Shown here in pieces: positions 36,547-46,538 of a stretch of 64,000 bases of DNA. A program made the translations under genes and the position numbers. The notes beneath the pieces were generated by a model. It did not search any database. It saw only the letters and a program-made list of their open reading frames with translations, and was not told the DNA's origin. Each line of letters begins with the position of its first letter. The stretch's first letter is position 1. Origin of the DNA: Halichondria panicea (taxonomy: Eukaryota; Porifera; Demospongiae; Suberitida; Halichondriidae); NCBI RefSeq assembly GCF_963675165.1, contig NC_087379.1, forward strand, positions 5,411,442-5,475,441, in the 5' to 3' direction.

Positions 36547-37237
36547 AAAATTTTGGTTGGAGTCTAATGAAGTCATCTGCATGCATGGGTCCAAATAGCT
36601 TAGCAGCTCCAACCCCAATACATAATTTATGTACTGCAATCCAAGGTTATACCTGGAAGCAACCATCAATTATTAATTGTTTTGTTATTGAAATAAAGTC
36701 GTCTGTACTATAGAACAAGCTGTTTCGGTGGAACTATATACAAGTCATGTATACCCTATATTTATAATTGTTATTATAAACATGCATGTATTCATGACAA
36801 GATACTATAAATTAATGGGTACCAAAAATGAACAAACACAAGATACTGTAATTTATAGTATCTATGCTAGCTTAAACTAGAGCACTAAAGTGCAAACCCT
36901 CGGCTGGTGACATGATTATAAAGAAACCAGAAGAGTGATATATATATAATGGTATAGATGGCAGAAGTAAAGTGTATCCAATAAGGAATGTAATTATAAT
37001 TTATACATCTTGTACCACCCTGCTGCTGGCCGGGGCAACTCAAAGATCTTGTGAAACAACTAGCAACTCCAAGGAATATGCATGAAATTGCTATATAGAT
37101 TCTAGTAAGTGTTCAAGCATTACCAATAAAATGGTAAACTTACAAAATAATTATTTCAATATAGATTAAGAAGGCAAGAATAGATCTTGAGGAAGGGAAA
37201 ACAAAGTACGTGCGTGTTTTGGGTTACCATCAGGAAC

Positions 37238-37332
37238 ATGGACATACACATTGAATTGCTGCCTGTGATGGTGACTTGAGTGCTGTGCAAGCTGCCATAA
37301 TTAAGAGAGGAGATGATGTAAACAGTATGGAA
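37238..37332 (+). pseudogene. Broken copy of the ankyrin first exon
   Basis: Starts ATGGACATACAC like the exons at 2586 and 46449 and ends GGAGATGATGTAAACAGTATGGAA|GTAAGC. A net five-base insertion after codon 4 shifts the frame, giving a TGA at codon 14. An extra codon (ATT) is also present. No ankyrin exon follows in the next 9 kb. Confidence 0.75.
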
Positions 37333-38288
37333 GTAAGCTGGTTTAATTTTGTGGTAGTCTCATGAATCAGCCGCCCTTCCACGGAGAGTCCGTCTGAACA
37401 CTTTAGTCCAGAGGTCATTGCACAATGGAATGTTAATTGTCATTATGTTCAAAACTAATTATTTTCCAATGCATGCAAAGGTCAACCGCGAACGTTTGAC
37501 TATAGCTAGCAGCTATGAATTTTTGTTTGGCTTGCTCCAAGAACGTTGCTAAAGGAAAAAAAAACGGGTCACACAGGAGCAGTGCAGTCAACTCAACTTA
37601 TTATAGCTCCTTGACTGGCTAACAGTAGCCACAGTTAGGCTGACTAGCGCTATCTATAAATGCGTCCTATATATACATTATGTAGCAATCGTTATATGTA
37701 TATATATAGCATAATAATTATATTATGTACACAACACATCTTCACTCTAGGTGCACTTGTGTAAATCTAAGGTCACATTGTCTGGTCTGCTGGTTTATGA
37801 GACATTTAGTCTGTTCTGCTGCTTACGAGTCCCTGGGGTTTTCCCTAGTCTTGGCCATGTATTGGTTACACTATAAATGTGCATGTGTGAAACTAACACC
37901 ACATGTTGTGACATGTGTTAATTTATAATTTACCACTAGACTCTATAGCAGATCAGTGGGATGTCAGACTCTTAGTTATAGGCGGCTGCATGTGCTACAT
38001 GCATGTACTGTTCACCTTTAATTGTTGCACATGATACCATGGAACAACGTTGTACACTTTTACCAGATCATCGATTCGACATCTGCATGTGTGTTTATTT
38101 TTCTATAGGGCCAGACGTTTTGTATTATATGATAGTCACTCCTTACCTATAGTATGCGTGTAACAGTCAGCAAGGTGACTTAGGACATACACCCCATAGG
38201 GTATACCAGTCAGTATAGTATAGAACAACAATATGGCAGTTGTGACAACAGAATCTATGTATATAATTATATTCACCACACATTCCAG

Positions 38289-38590
38289 TAGTCTCATGAA
38301 TCAGCACCCTTGTCTTGAGGTCATTTCAATGTAATCAATTCCTGACCTTACGCCTGCGCATATTTGTTAATTGTACAAAGCGTCAAGCGCAGGCATCTCT
38401 CTTTCTGAAGAACGTGCTTCAATCTATTTTGTGTTTTGCCTGTGGTGCTAACTCTGTGCCCAACGACCCCTGCTTGGCTTGTTTATGCTTTCAGCTCAAT
38501 CTGATTGAGCTGCTGGAATTCCAGCGTGTGCAACAGTATACATCAAGAGTGCTCAGATGGTCCTTTAAGTTCGGCTGATTTATGAGACTA
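38289..38590. mobile_element. Small inverted-repeat element (MITE-like)
   Basis: Ends TAGTCTCATGAATCAGC and GCTGATTTATGAGACTA are reverse complements with one mismatch. Related single ends occur near 4978-4996 and 37354-37372. About 302 bases, no convincing protein, no clear target duplication. Confidence 0.45.
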
Positions 38591-39580
38591 ACATTTCAGG
38601 TTTTCTATAATAAGTGAGAATGAACTACATAATTATAGGTTGAGAGTGCACCATGACTTATTGTAAAAGTAGATGCCACATTGTCTGCATGCATGGTAAG
38701 CATAATCATATGTCACGGGCAGTTTCAGTTCACTTGTTTGTGCAGCTGTGTCAGCCCGGGCCATGCACATGGGATTTAACCAGGGAAAAAACCCCAAGTC
38801 CCATGTTGCCATGCACGCACAGCTGCAAACATATCAACCATCTGAGTGAAAATGCCCTCACCTCTGCTTACCAGACAATGTGGCATCTACTACTATAATA
38901 CCAGAGTCCCTGCATGGGTTCGCTGCATGGGTTCCATGTATAGATTTATAATACAGTCATCGCAACTCATTGATTTAAATTGTGTCGGGTGGTATTTATT
39001 GTATGCCTCTGCTGTTTTTCTTGTGTGCGATGGTGCATGTATATTTGTCGATATCAGTAAAAACACCCCGGTGAAGGTCACCAATTTGAGTGGTGAGCTT
39101 CACCATTTTTCTACTTCACCAGTGTAAAAGACTGAAATTGTTACCATTGCTCTTTTTTCACTACCTAAATAAATGGTGATCATCACCATTTTGTTTAACA
39201 TTTTGTTGGTGAATTGTAACAGTGATACACAATAATGGTGATTATCACCTTAGTACCCAAGTACACATTGGTGTGGCAGGGTCCGGTATAAGGAATCAGA
39301 CAGCTCACTTGGAGGGTGGTTAGGATCGAAGGCCTGCCTGCAGAACATTAACTCACAAAATTTGGGACCAAAATATGCTACAAATTAGTACAGTACTCAA
39401 ATTTGTGAAAATGCCTTGACAACTACCATTATAAAGAACCAGACAGCCCAAACAAAGTTTATAGCAGTTGAAGGATGGTTAAGAGGGCCTACATGTAGAA
39501 TAATAGCATACAAATCCAATGTATTAATGATTTAGGATCAGAACCATAGCCATCAGTCATTAAGCGACAAAAATATGCAG

Positions 39581-41362
39581 TCGTAAAAAGAGAACAGGAG
39601 CCACCCTTACTACGACCTTTCCCATTGCCCGCCAACTACAGGGCAGGGATAGCTCAAGGACTGAAGGATGGGAAGCTCTACGGATTTAAAAAGGCAAAAC
39701 TAATGTCCAGTGTGGCGGATGCCATCTTTTCGCACAAGAGCAATCCAACAGGGGAAGAATTAAGACACGTGGCACAAGAAATGGCAAAAAAATGGCCATT
39801 TTTAGCAATGGCTAATGCAGATTATGTAAGTTGAAATCGTGTAATCGAATACCGTTTATCAGTGTAAATCTTATAGGAATACATTGCAAGGGAGCTACGG
39901 CTCAAAATAGAATATAAAAGAAAATACCACAAAAGAGGAAGTGGCCACTCAAGGTCTGGAATAAAGAAAAAAAGAGCTTTCCCACATGCCAGAAGTCGTT
40001 ACCTTCCACAGGCGAAGATAAACATGCGTTTACACGCCACCTCCATAGACTTGCACAGGAGTATAAACACGGCAAGCCGACGAACAGAGAAGTATATAAT
40101 TATAATAATTATTATATTTAATATGCTCCCATTGTATACAGTACAGTCCTTATAGGTCAACGGCCTGTAAATGTTAAATCCCGCCTGATTGTATGCTATG
40201 CACAGACATTACTGTGAAAAGAAAAAACTAGCTGCAGGTCACAGACGATCTTATGACTAGAACATATTCGTTCAGGAGAGCGGATATAATGAGTAAGAGC
40301 TCCCCAACGCTGCAATCAGTCCTAAGCACATATCCTCCCCTAAAGAATGCTGACGAGGTACTGGTACTTCCTTGATGATACACACCATAATATGTAACAT
40401 TGAATTCAGATAGTCAAAGAGTGTGAACGGGCTGTCAGTGCTCAGATACAGGAACACTACACAAGAACATGGGAGAAAATATGCCCCAAAATCCTGAACA
40501 TCGCGAAATATGACACAGACAAACATTTGCAAACTGAGTTGGCCAGATACGATGTAAGCTACGCTACAGGTGAGAAAGATTGTTTGCTAAATTGCTCTTT
40601 CCTTGTCCACATTTTATTCTTATACAGCTGAGGGTAACAGTATCCTGGAAATATGGTGCTTGTATTATATGCTTTGCGACGTGCGTTACAAGGCAACCCA
40701 TGAAAGATTGCTAATACTAGCCAAGGTTCAACTACTATACTGTATAGCGCGAATTTTTAAAAGGGCTTTGATTTCGATGATTTCGTGGGTTAGCAATTTT
40801 ACACGAAAATTAAGTCCACAAAAATTGTTCTTTTATTATAATTATCTGCTAGGTGTGGCTTCCGGTAAGCAATTGTGCAACAAAATGCTTTTAGAGGCCA
40901 TTCCACGAAATATAAATTTTCGCGCTATACTGTACGTGTATACTATAACTCTAAAAAAAAACTTGTAAGAATTGGGGAATTGATTATAGGCTTATGTGAG
41001 ATATATAAGTCCCTGCAATAAAAACATACTGTGAACGATACGAAACTTATCTTTGCTTGCAGGATGGTGAAACACTGAAGGATGTTCCATTCCCACAGCC
41101 ATGCCTTTGGGTTGCCAGCAGCAATATTCTAGGGAGGATAAATGAAGTTGATCTGGTGATTGAAAAAGAAAAAATTGCAACAATACCTGCAAAGAAAGCA
41201 CTTTTGGTCCTCTTGAGCACCTTCTACGCCTTCAATATGGAGTACACTGAAGGGTGTTCTAAGTTTTACACCGCACTGGAGATCATTTTTCTTGGCTCAA
41301 AGAGAGATCCATCGAAGATTAAAGTAAATAGGCTTTTGGTAGCACTTGGTGTGTATAACTAA
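39581..41362 (+). CDS. 3' part of a SAMD3-like gene
   Basis: Probable exons: 39581-39825, about 39877-40091, 40238-40357, 40410-40569, 40628-40725 and 41063-41362 (stop). Motifs include RPFPLPANYRAGIAQGL, EELRHVAQEMAKKWPFL, ELRLKIEYKRK, LSTYPPLKNADE and a C-terminal LLVLLSTFYAFNMEYTEGCS. This series is the pattern of SAMD3-like proteins, found in many copies in lower animals, function unknown. The usual N-terminal SAM domain was not found upstream. The junction between the second and third exons does not fit in phase with the obvious donor (GTATAT at 40092); a donor at GTATAA near 40061 with an acceptor near 40243 would fit. It may therefore be a partial gene. Confidence 0.6.
40738..40935. 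mobile_element. Short inverted-repeat element in SAMD3-like intron
   Basis: Termini ACTGTATAGCGCGAA and TTCGCGCTATACTGT are reverse complements with one mismatch. It is the same family as 48631-48836 and fills most of the intron before 41063. Confidence 0.6.
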
Positions 41363-42475
41363 AACTCTTGAACGCTTTATTTTACTAGCATTAACTAAAA
41401 CTCTACCAACTTAACAACTAACTAGATCTAGCTATAAATTATTGCAATTATTTTACCATGTGCTCTTGTTCCTGCTTCATCAGCATTAAGTTAGAGGAGA
41501 TGTTGAAGTTACTTCTTATGAAAGAAAACCAAAATCCTAAAATAGCTCTAAAATTTTACTTTGTAGTGTACTGAACATTATTAGTTTGCTCCATAAGGGT
41601 TGTTTTCCTAGGCCCTGTCACATATCATTATATCACTGTATTTTTAGCCAACTGCTGAAGATTTTACAGTATATCCCTTTACCGTTCAGCCGCACACAAT
41701 CTGGAAAATCTGGAACACTTTAGTTTGCATCTGAGCCCAACCCACCAAATTAGCTTGATGTTATCTCCGCCCCAAAAATGAAGTGGCTAATGCTTGTAGA
41801 GATGGGCGTGGGTCAATGGCTGTGCACAAACTAACCATCGATTTTATGCCTTGCTGCTGCCTCGATGGAAGTATGTGTGGCCTTTATAAAAGCTGCACTC
41901 TGGTCAACTAAGCTGCTTAGCAAGCATGTAGACTATTGTAGAGCTTGTGTCCACTTGTGAAGTGCCTGTGTACACAAATGGCTTGCTGCTTCCTCTTCGA
42001 AAATATTCTATGGCTACCAAGATAGTCCAGAGGTCTACCAATGGATACTACTCAGTCCTACATGCTGTATAGCTTGTTTTAAACCTTTTTTTTTAAGTGT
42101 CCTAATTGAACAGCTCAGCAGAACATCAAAGGATAATCGCATTCATGATACTATCCAATCTGCCACAGAATCCAATATCATCATAGATTGAAGAGTTAGA
42201 CTCTTCAATCTATGATATCATGCAACATTCACAAGTTGATAGCACGCTCCCTCCCAGATTGTTGTTGTAAAAATTACAACATTTTGACCGGTAAAGGGAT
42301 AATCTTTACAACAATGGGTACGGATCGTCGCCCACCCTCTGCCACGCCCACTGGGTTGTTTTTCATGACTGACACTTGTAGCTTAGTAATATTTCATGTT
42401 TAGTTGCAAAATAATGAGAGAAAAAACACTTGAAAACGACATGTACACAATTAATATTTATTAGCACGTTCACAC
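41363..42475. other. Spacer with a probable TTAA-class MITE
   Basis: No gene. Bases 41675-42299 are bounded by CCCTTTACCG and CGGTAAAGGG. A hairpin with 17-base perfect arms lies at 42180-42196 and 42200-42216. Confidence 0.5.
41675..42299. mobile_element. piggyBac-like MITE candidate
   Basis: Ten-base perfect terminal repeats CCCTTTACCG / CGGTAAAGGG, similarity continuing a few bases outside. The terminus resembles that of the large TTAA-flanked insertion at 51401. No TTAA duplication remains here and no protein is encoded. Confidence 0.4.
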
Positions 42476-43406
42476 CTAGTCTAGTTTACTACATCTATGT
42501 CCAATAATAGCATGTTCATGGCAGATCCTGATGGTACAGTTGGGGCAAGCCATTGCTGTGTGCTTTTGCTCCTTGCTGGGTATCCTGTCTTGCACACATA
42601 TTTGACATCTACCTCTGCTCAGTCCCACTCTGCTGACACTCACACGGATGTCCTGTGAGGGAGGATTACCAAGGTTGAGACCACTATACACATCAAACGT
42701 ACATAGATACCCACAACAAGAACAAGAGCAGCACCACACCTTGAAACCTAGCTTTACAGGCTTTCTGGGCATATGAATTTTACCCCCTTTTCTACCCTTG
42801 TACTTAATCATCATTTCATCTACGGAAAGCTCTTGGCTAGGATGATATTTGGCCAAGTAGTTTGTACTGAGCGTTTCCAAAACTATATGTATCTTGCTTG
42901 TTATCTTTTTGCTATCAACTATGCATGTATTGTCGTCACAATGGAGATAGCGCCGCAAGGATTTAAATCTATTGAAAGGCATGGTGTCCTTAACAGCCTG
43001 TACTCCTAAGAGCCGATCTGTGGACCAGTAGTCAGTATACTCGGGGAGCCTATGAATACCCATCTCCAGTATTATGCCAATAAATACCCAGATCTCGTCT
43101 CTATGAGTACCCTTCCAACTTTTAGCTCCACACTGTGTGGCATACGGGTTTGTTTGCTCGGCTATGTGCTCACACAGCTATCTGGCCACAATAGTTTCAC
43201 AAAGTCTATGAACGCAGTGTTACAGGGGTCAACTTTATCTGCAGCACCAACTACACCCTTGAACTCGGGATATTTCCCAGTGGACTTAGCTTTTCGTAAT
43301 CCATCCTGTCTTGCCAGCTTCCTTCGTTTCGGAGTTGGAGCCATACCATCCACCAGCTTGTCTCCTCCTCCTCCTCCGTCTTCTGTGTCCTCGTCGTCAC
43401 TCGCGT
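42476..43406 (-). pseudogene. piggyBac transposase, decayed (main exon)
   Basis: Minus-strand reading gives FVKLLWPDSC, WKGTHRDEIWVFIGI, MGIHRLPEYTDYWSTD, FNRFKSLRRYLHCDD, ELSVDEMMIKYKGRKG and KPVKLGFKVW, a clear piggyBac transposase series. A Cys/His-rich tail (CQICVQ ... CPNC ... CHEHA) follows. There is a frameshift near 43178, and about 200-250 residues normally lying between TFDVYSG and the tail are missing. The exon start follows an acceptor at 43407-43408 on the minus strand. Inactive as it stands. Confidence 0.85.
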
Positions 43407-43438
43407 CTACATGACAGAAAGAAATAGCAACTGTCAAG

Positions 43439-43440
<2 letters not shown>

Positions 43441-43526
<86 letters not shown>
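43441..43526. repeat. (CA)43 microsatellite
   Basis: Uninterrupted CA dinucleotides, lying in the presumed intron of the piggyBac pseudogene. Confidence 0.98.
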
Positions 43527-43529
<3 letters not shown>

Positions 43530-43544
43530 GAAACGGGAGGAGCC

Positions 43545-44350
43545 TAATACACCACAGGGACTATGAACATCATTATAGGAGCGCTGCGACCACATAATAG
43601 CGCTATGAATATCATTAAGTGCTGGGGGGGGCAGTACAGTACAGCAGAGGAAAAGGCTCGTCCACATATAAAGCAGTGTGGAAGGAGCCTAATTAACCAC
43701 AGGACAACTATGAATACCATTATGGGAGCGCTCCGACCACATAATAGCGCTATGAATATCATTAAGTGCTGGGGGGTGGGGGGGGACAGTACAGTACAGC
43801 AGAGCTCGTCCAGATATAAAGCAGTGTGGGAGGAGCCTAATTAACCACAGGACAACTATGAATACCATTATGGGAGCGCTCCAACCACATAATAGCGCTA
43901 TGAATACCATTAAGTGCTAGGGGGGGGGACAGTACAGTACAGCAGAGCTCGTCCACATATAAAGCAGTGTGGGAGGAGCCTAATTAACCACAGGACAACT
44001 ATGAATACCATTATGGGAGCGCTCCAACCACATAATAGTGCTATGAATATCATTAAGTGCTGGGGTGGTGGGCAGTACAGTACAGCAGAGGAAAAGGCTC
44101 GTCCACTTCAAAGCAGTGTGGGAGGAGCCTAATTAACCACAGGACAACTATGAATACCATTATGGGAGCGCTCCAACCACATAATAGTGCTATGAATATC
44201 ATTAAGTGCTGGGGGGGCAGTACAGTACAGTAGAGTACAGCACAGCAGAGGAAAAAAGGCACAAGAAAAAAGGCTCATCCACATCGAAGGCCGCTCCCAT
44301 AGAGTCTAATAAACCACAAGGACTATGAATATAATTATAGGAGAGCTTAG
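43545..44350. repeat. About 147-base minisatellite, six copies
   Basis: The marker CTATGAA recurs at 43561, 43708, 43856, 43999, 44148 and 44323. Units contain GGGAGGAGCCTAATTAACCA, GGAGCGCTCC and a G-run followed by CAGTACAGTACAGCAG. No coding potential is credible. Confidence 0.9.
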
Positions 44351-44568
44351 GAGCACTATTAATGGCTGGGGGTACAGTACAGTATGGAGCAGAGGAAAAA
44401 AGGCTGCAATAAACCACACGAACCTTAATTAAGGACTACGAATACCATTAGGCAAGTAAGCAAAAAAGCGACCGTAGAGAAGGACAGTGTGTTAGGTACA
44501 CACTTCAGTAGGCAGCATGTGGTAATAGGCAGCATGTGGTAATGACTTTTCTACAGCAAACCAGTTAC

Positions 44569-44607
44569 CTGAAATATCTGTCTCAAAACAGTCATCACTG
44601 CAGTCAT
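44569..44607 (-). pseudogene. piggyBac first-exon end, cut by Merlin
   Basis: On the minus strand this reads DCSDDCFETDIS with donor G|GTAACT. It joins in phase to the acidic start DASDDEDTED of the main exon at 43406, as in piggyBac N termini. Probable continuation lies beyond the Merlin element at 46147-46205. Confidence 0.55.
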
Positions 44608-44700
44608 GGTGTTCGCCTCCAACTTTTAATTACTTCCGGAAGCGGGGGCGTAGCTTCATTGCATACTCCACTAACCGTAGTAGCTAAATGATCTTTGACC
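44608..44700 (+). repeat. Merlin left terminal inverted repeat
   Basis: Pairs with 46054-46146. Also contains the transposase start codon at 44688. Confidence 0.9.
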
Positions 44701-46048
44701 TTGGTGCGTTACTGCCGGGATATTCGCTCACACATGGCATTCTAAGTACATCTATCCATCCATCCACTATCAGTATGTCTATTTTGAGCATGTCAACAGT
44801 GGTGGGAGGTGGGACAGGGGGTATTATCAGTTATCTTAGGGGTAAAGGACTGCTTGCAACTACCTGCGACTGTACAAGGTAGGTATCTTATATTATAATA
44901 AGGGATATCCATAATAAGCATAATTATAATAAAAGGAAAAATAGGTGTGATCAAAATAATAAACAAAAATAGGTGTGCTATTCCAATGATCGAGCGGCGA
45001 AGGTCTTCATCAGGCTCGGATGGTGTCTGTTGGTCCTGCCCACAATGTAAGACCACCAGGAGCATCAGACACCTCAGTTTCTTCTCTAAGAGTAGGATTA
45101 CTCTCCAACAGTGGTTGGTAGCCATTTTGTGGTGGTCCAGAGAATACCCTGTGACAGACATGGCAATGGAGGCTGAGGTGAGACCATCCACGGGGTGTGA
45201 TATATACCAATGGCTCAGAGAGGTATGCTCAGCAAAGCTGATCGCAACTGTTATCCGTCTTGGAGGAGCTGGTGTTATTGTTCAGATCGATGAAAGTCTG
45301 TTCCGACACAAACCTAAGGTAAAATTGTGCTCACAATAATATTGTAAACACTTAAACACAATAGGGTGGACGGGGTAGGCGACCCAGGAGTGACTTGTGG
45401 GTGTTTGGGTTGGCTGACACGTCAACAACCCCTGCCACTGGCTTTGTCCAGTTAGTGGCAGATAGAAGAGCAGTCACACTCTTGCCTATAATACAGGCAC
45501 ATGTTCAACCAGGCACAGTGATACATTCCGACTGTTGGGCCGCTTACAATAATGTAGCATCGTTGCCAAATGTTGGATCCCATGGCACCGTCAACCACAG
45601 TATTGAGTTTGTGAACAGCGTCACAGGGGTACACACACAAAACATTGAGAGCTATTGGAATAGAATTAAGATCAAGCTGAAGAGGATGCGGGGGGTGACA
45701 GAACAACAGTTGCCATCATACCTTGACGAGTTCATGTGGAGAGAGCGACTGTCAACCCCTCAATCGAAACAAGCTGCCTTTACCCAAGTAATGGCTGACA
45801 TCGCCACAGTATCCAGTCTAAGCCAAAATCATCTATCTGTCCATCCATCAATCATGATTGTATTATTCACTCGATTAATTAACTCTTCATTGTTTTCATC
45901 CATCCAGGAACATCAGTATCATATCACTTTCCCTTGTTTTCACATCCAGAAACATCACACACAGTATCATCCCAGTTTTGGATCAGTTTATCCATCCAGT
46001 ATCATCTGTTTTCTTCAGCCAGTATCATTAATTTTTTTCTACAAATAA
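44688..46048 (+). CDS. Merlin / ISXO2-like DDE transposase
   Basis: Exons 44688-44878, 44973-45318 and 45365-46048 with matching phases (2/1, 0/0). Zinc-ribbon cysteines CDCTRC and CWSCPQC lie before a helix-turn-helix-like stretch. Catalytic motifs are IDESLF (first Asp), HSDCWAAY (second Asp) and HTQNIESYWNRIK (Glu), the ISXO2/Merlin arrangement. The start ATG lies inside the left terminal repeat; this start is the only one that keeps the zinc ribbon. The last 80 or so residues after WRERL are Ser/His/Ile-rich and may be non-conserved or contain an unrecognised intron. It would cut and paste DNA carrying the 93-base ends. Confidence 0.85.
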
Positions 46049-46053
46049 GGGTA

Positions 46054-46146
46054 GGTCAAAGGTCACTTAGCTACTACGGTTAGTAGAGTATGCAATGAAG
46101 CTACGCCCCCGCTTCCGGAAGCAATTAAAAGTTGGAGGCGAACACC
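46054..46146 (-). repeat. Merlin right terminal inverted repeat
   Basis: Reverse complement of 44608-44700 with a few substitutions. Confidence 0.9.
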
Positions 46147-46251
46147 GTTACTGATCCTTGAACGCTGGGTCGCCTCCTGGTATTGGGGCGTGACCGGAAA
46201 CTGGTAAGTATCGTACCACTTCAATTAACTATCTATCACCACAGCCTCGAT

Positions 46252-46330
46252 CCCATGCCGAGTTTTTGCTTTTATAACTGCTAGGCAAATTGTTCACCTA
46301 TCCCTTATAAAAGCGAAAACTCGGCCTGGG
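46252..46330. repeat. Hairpin upstream of second ankyrin gene
   Basis: Arms of about 25 bases (CCCATGCCGAG... and ...CTCGGCCTGGG) match with two mismatches and enclose a short loop. It ends 118 bases before the start codon at 46449, so it may lie in the promoter or 5' untranslated region. Confidence 0.65.
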
Positions 46331-46448
46331 ATTAATTGTACCATTTATAGCTGTATAGTACGCATCTATGAGATAAGAGTACACAGATCCTAAAACGGTG
46401 ACAGAGTAAAGGGCAAACAAAGGCCGTGCGTGTCTACTCTCGAGGAAA

Positions 46449-46538
46449 ATGGACATACACGATGCTGCTAGTGCTGGTGATTTAAGTGCCGTGAGAGATG
46501 CCATCAAGAGGGGAGATGATGTCAATAGTGTGAATGAG
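46449..46538 (+). CDS. Paralogue exon 1
   Basis: Ninety bases, context GAAAATGG, donor GAG|GTAAGC. Nearly identical to 2586-2675 in the KRGDDVNSV segment. Confidence 0.85.

Larger units (their letters stand above)
36425..39580. other. Spacer with one broken exon and repeat debris
   Basis: Holds the pseudo-exon at 37238-37332 and a probable inverted-repeat element at 38289-38590. From about 39060 to 39290 there are repeated GGTGA / TCACC words. Bases 39284-39540 match the repeat at 54000-54200 and 57230-57720. No intact gene seen. Confidence 0.5.
44608..46146 (+). mobile_element. Merlin (ISXO2-type) DNA transposon, apparently complete
   Basis: A 1,539-base element with 93-base terminal inverted repeats (44608-44700 and 46054-46146) starting GGTGTTCGCCTCC. 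The arms differ at only a few positions. It carries one transposase gene with an open frame across three exons. I could not see a clean 8-9-base target duplication in the flanks (GCAGTCAT versus GTTACTGA). Confidence 0.9.

Noticed and set aside
43434-44417. Open frames in the minisatellite and CA tract
   Set aside because: Low-complexity translations (Cys-Val runs, repeated HSAIMW and NTIMGALRP) with no start, splice or domain support.
44601-46154. A clean 8-9-base target duplication for the Merlin element
   Set aside because: Flanks GCAGTCAT and GTTACTGA do not match in either alignment I tried.
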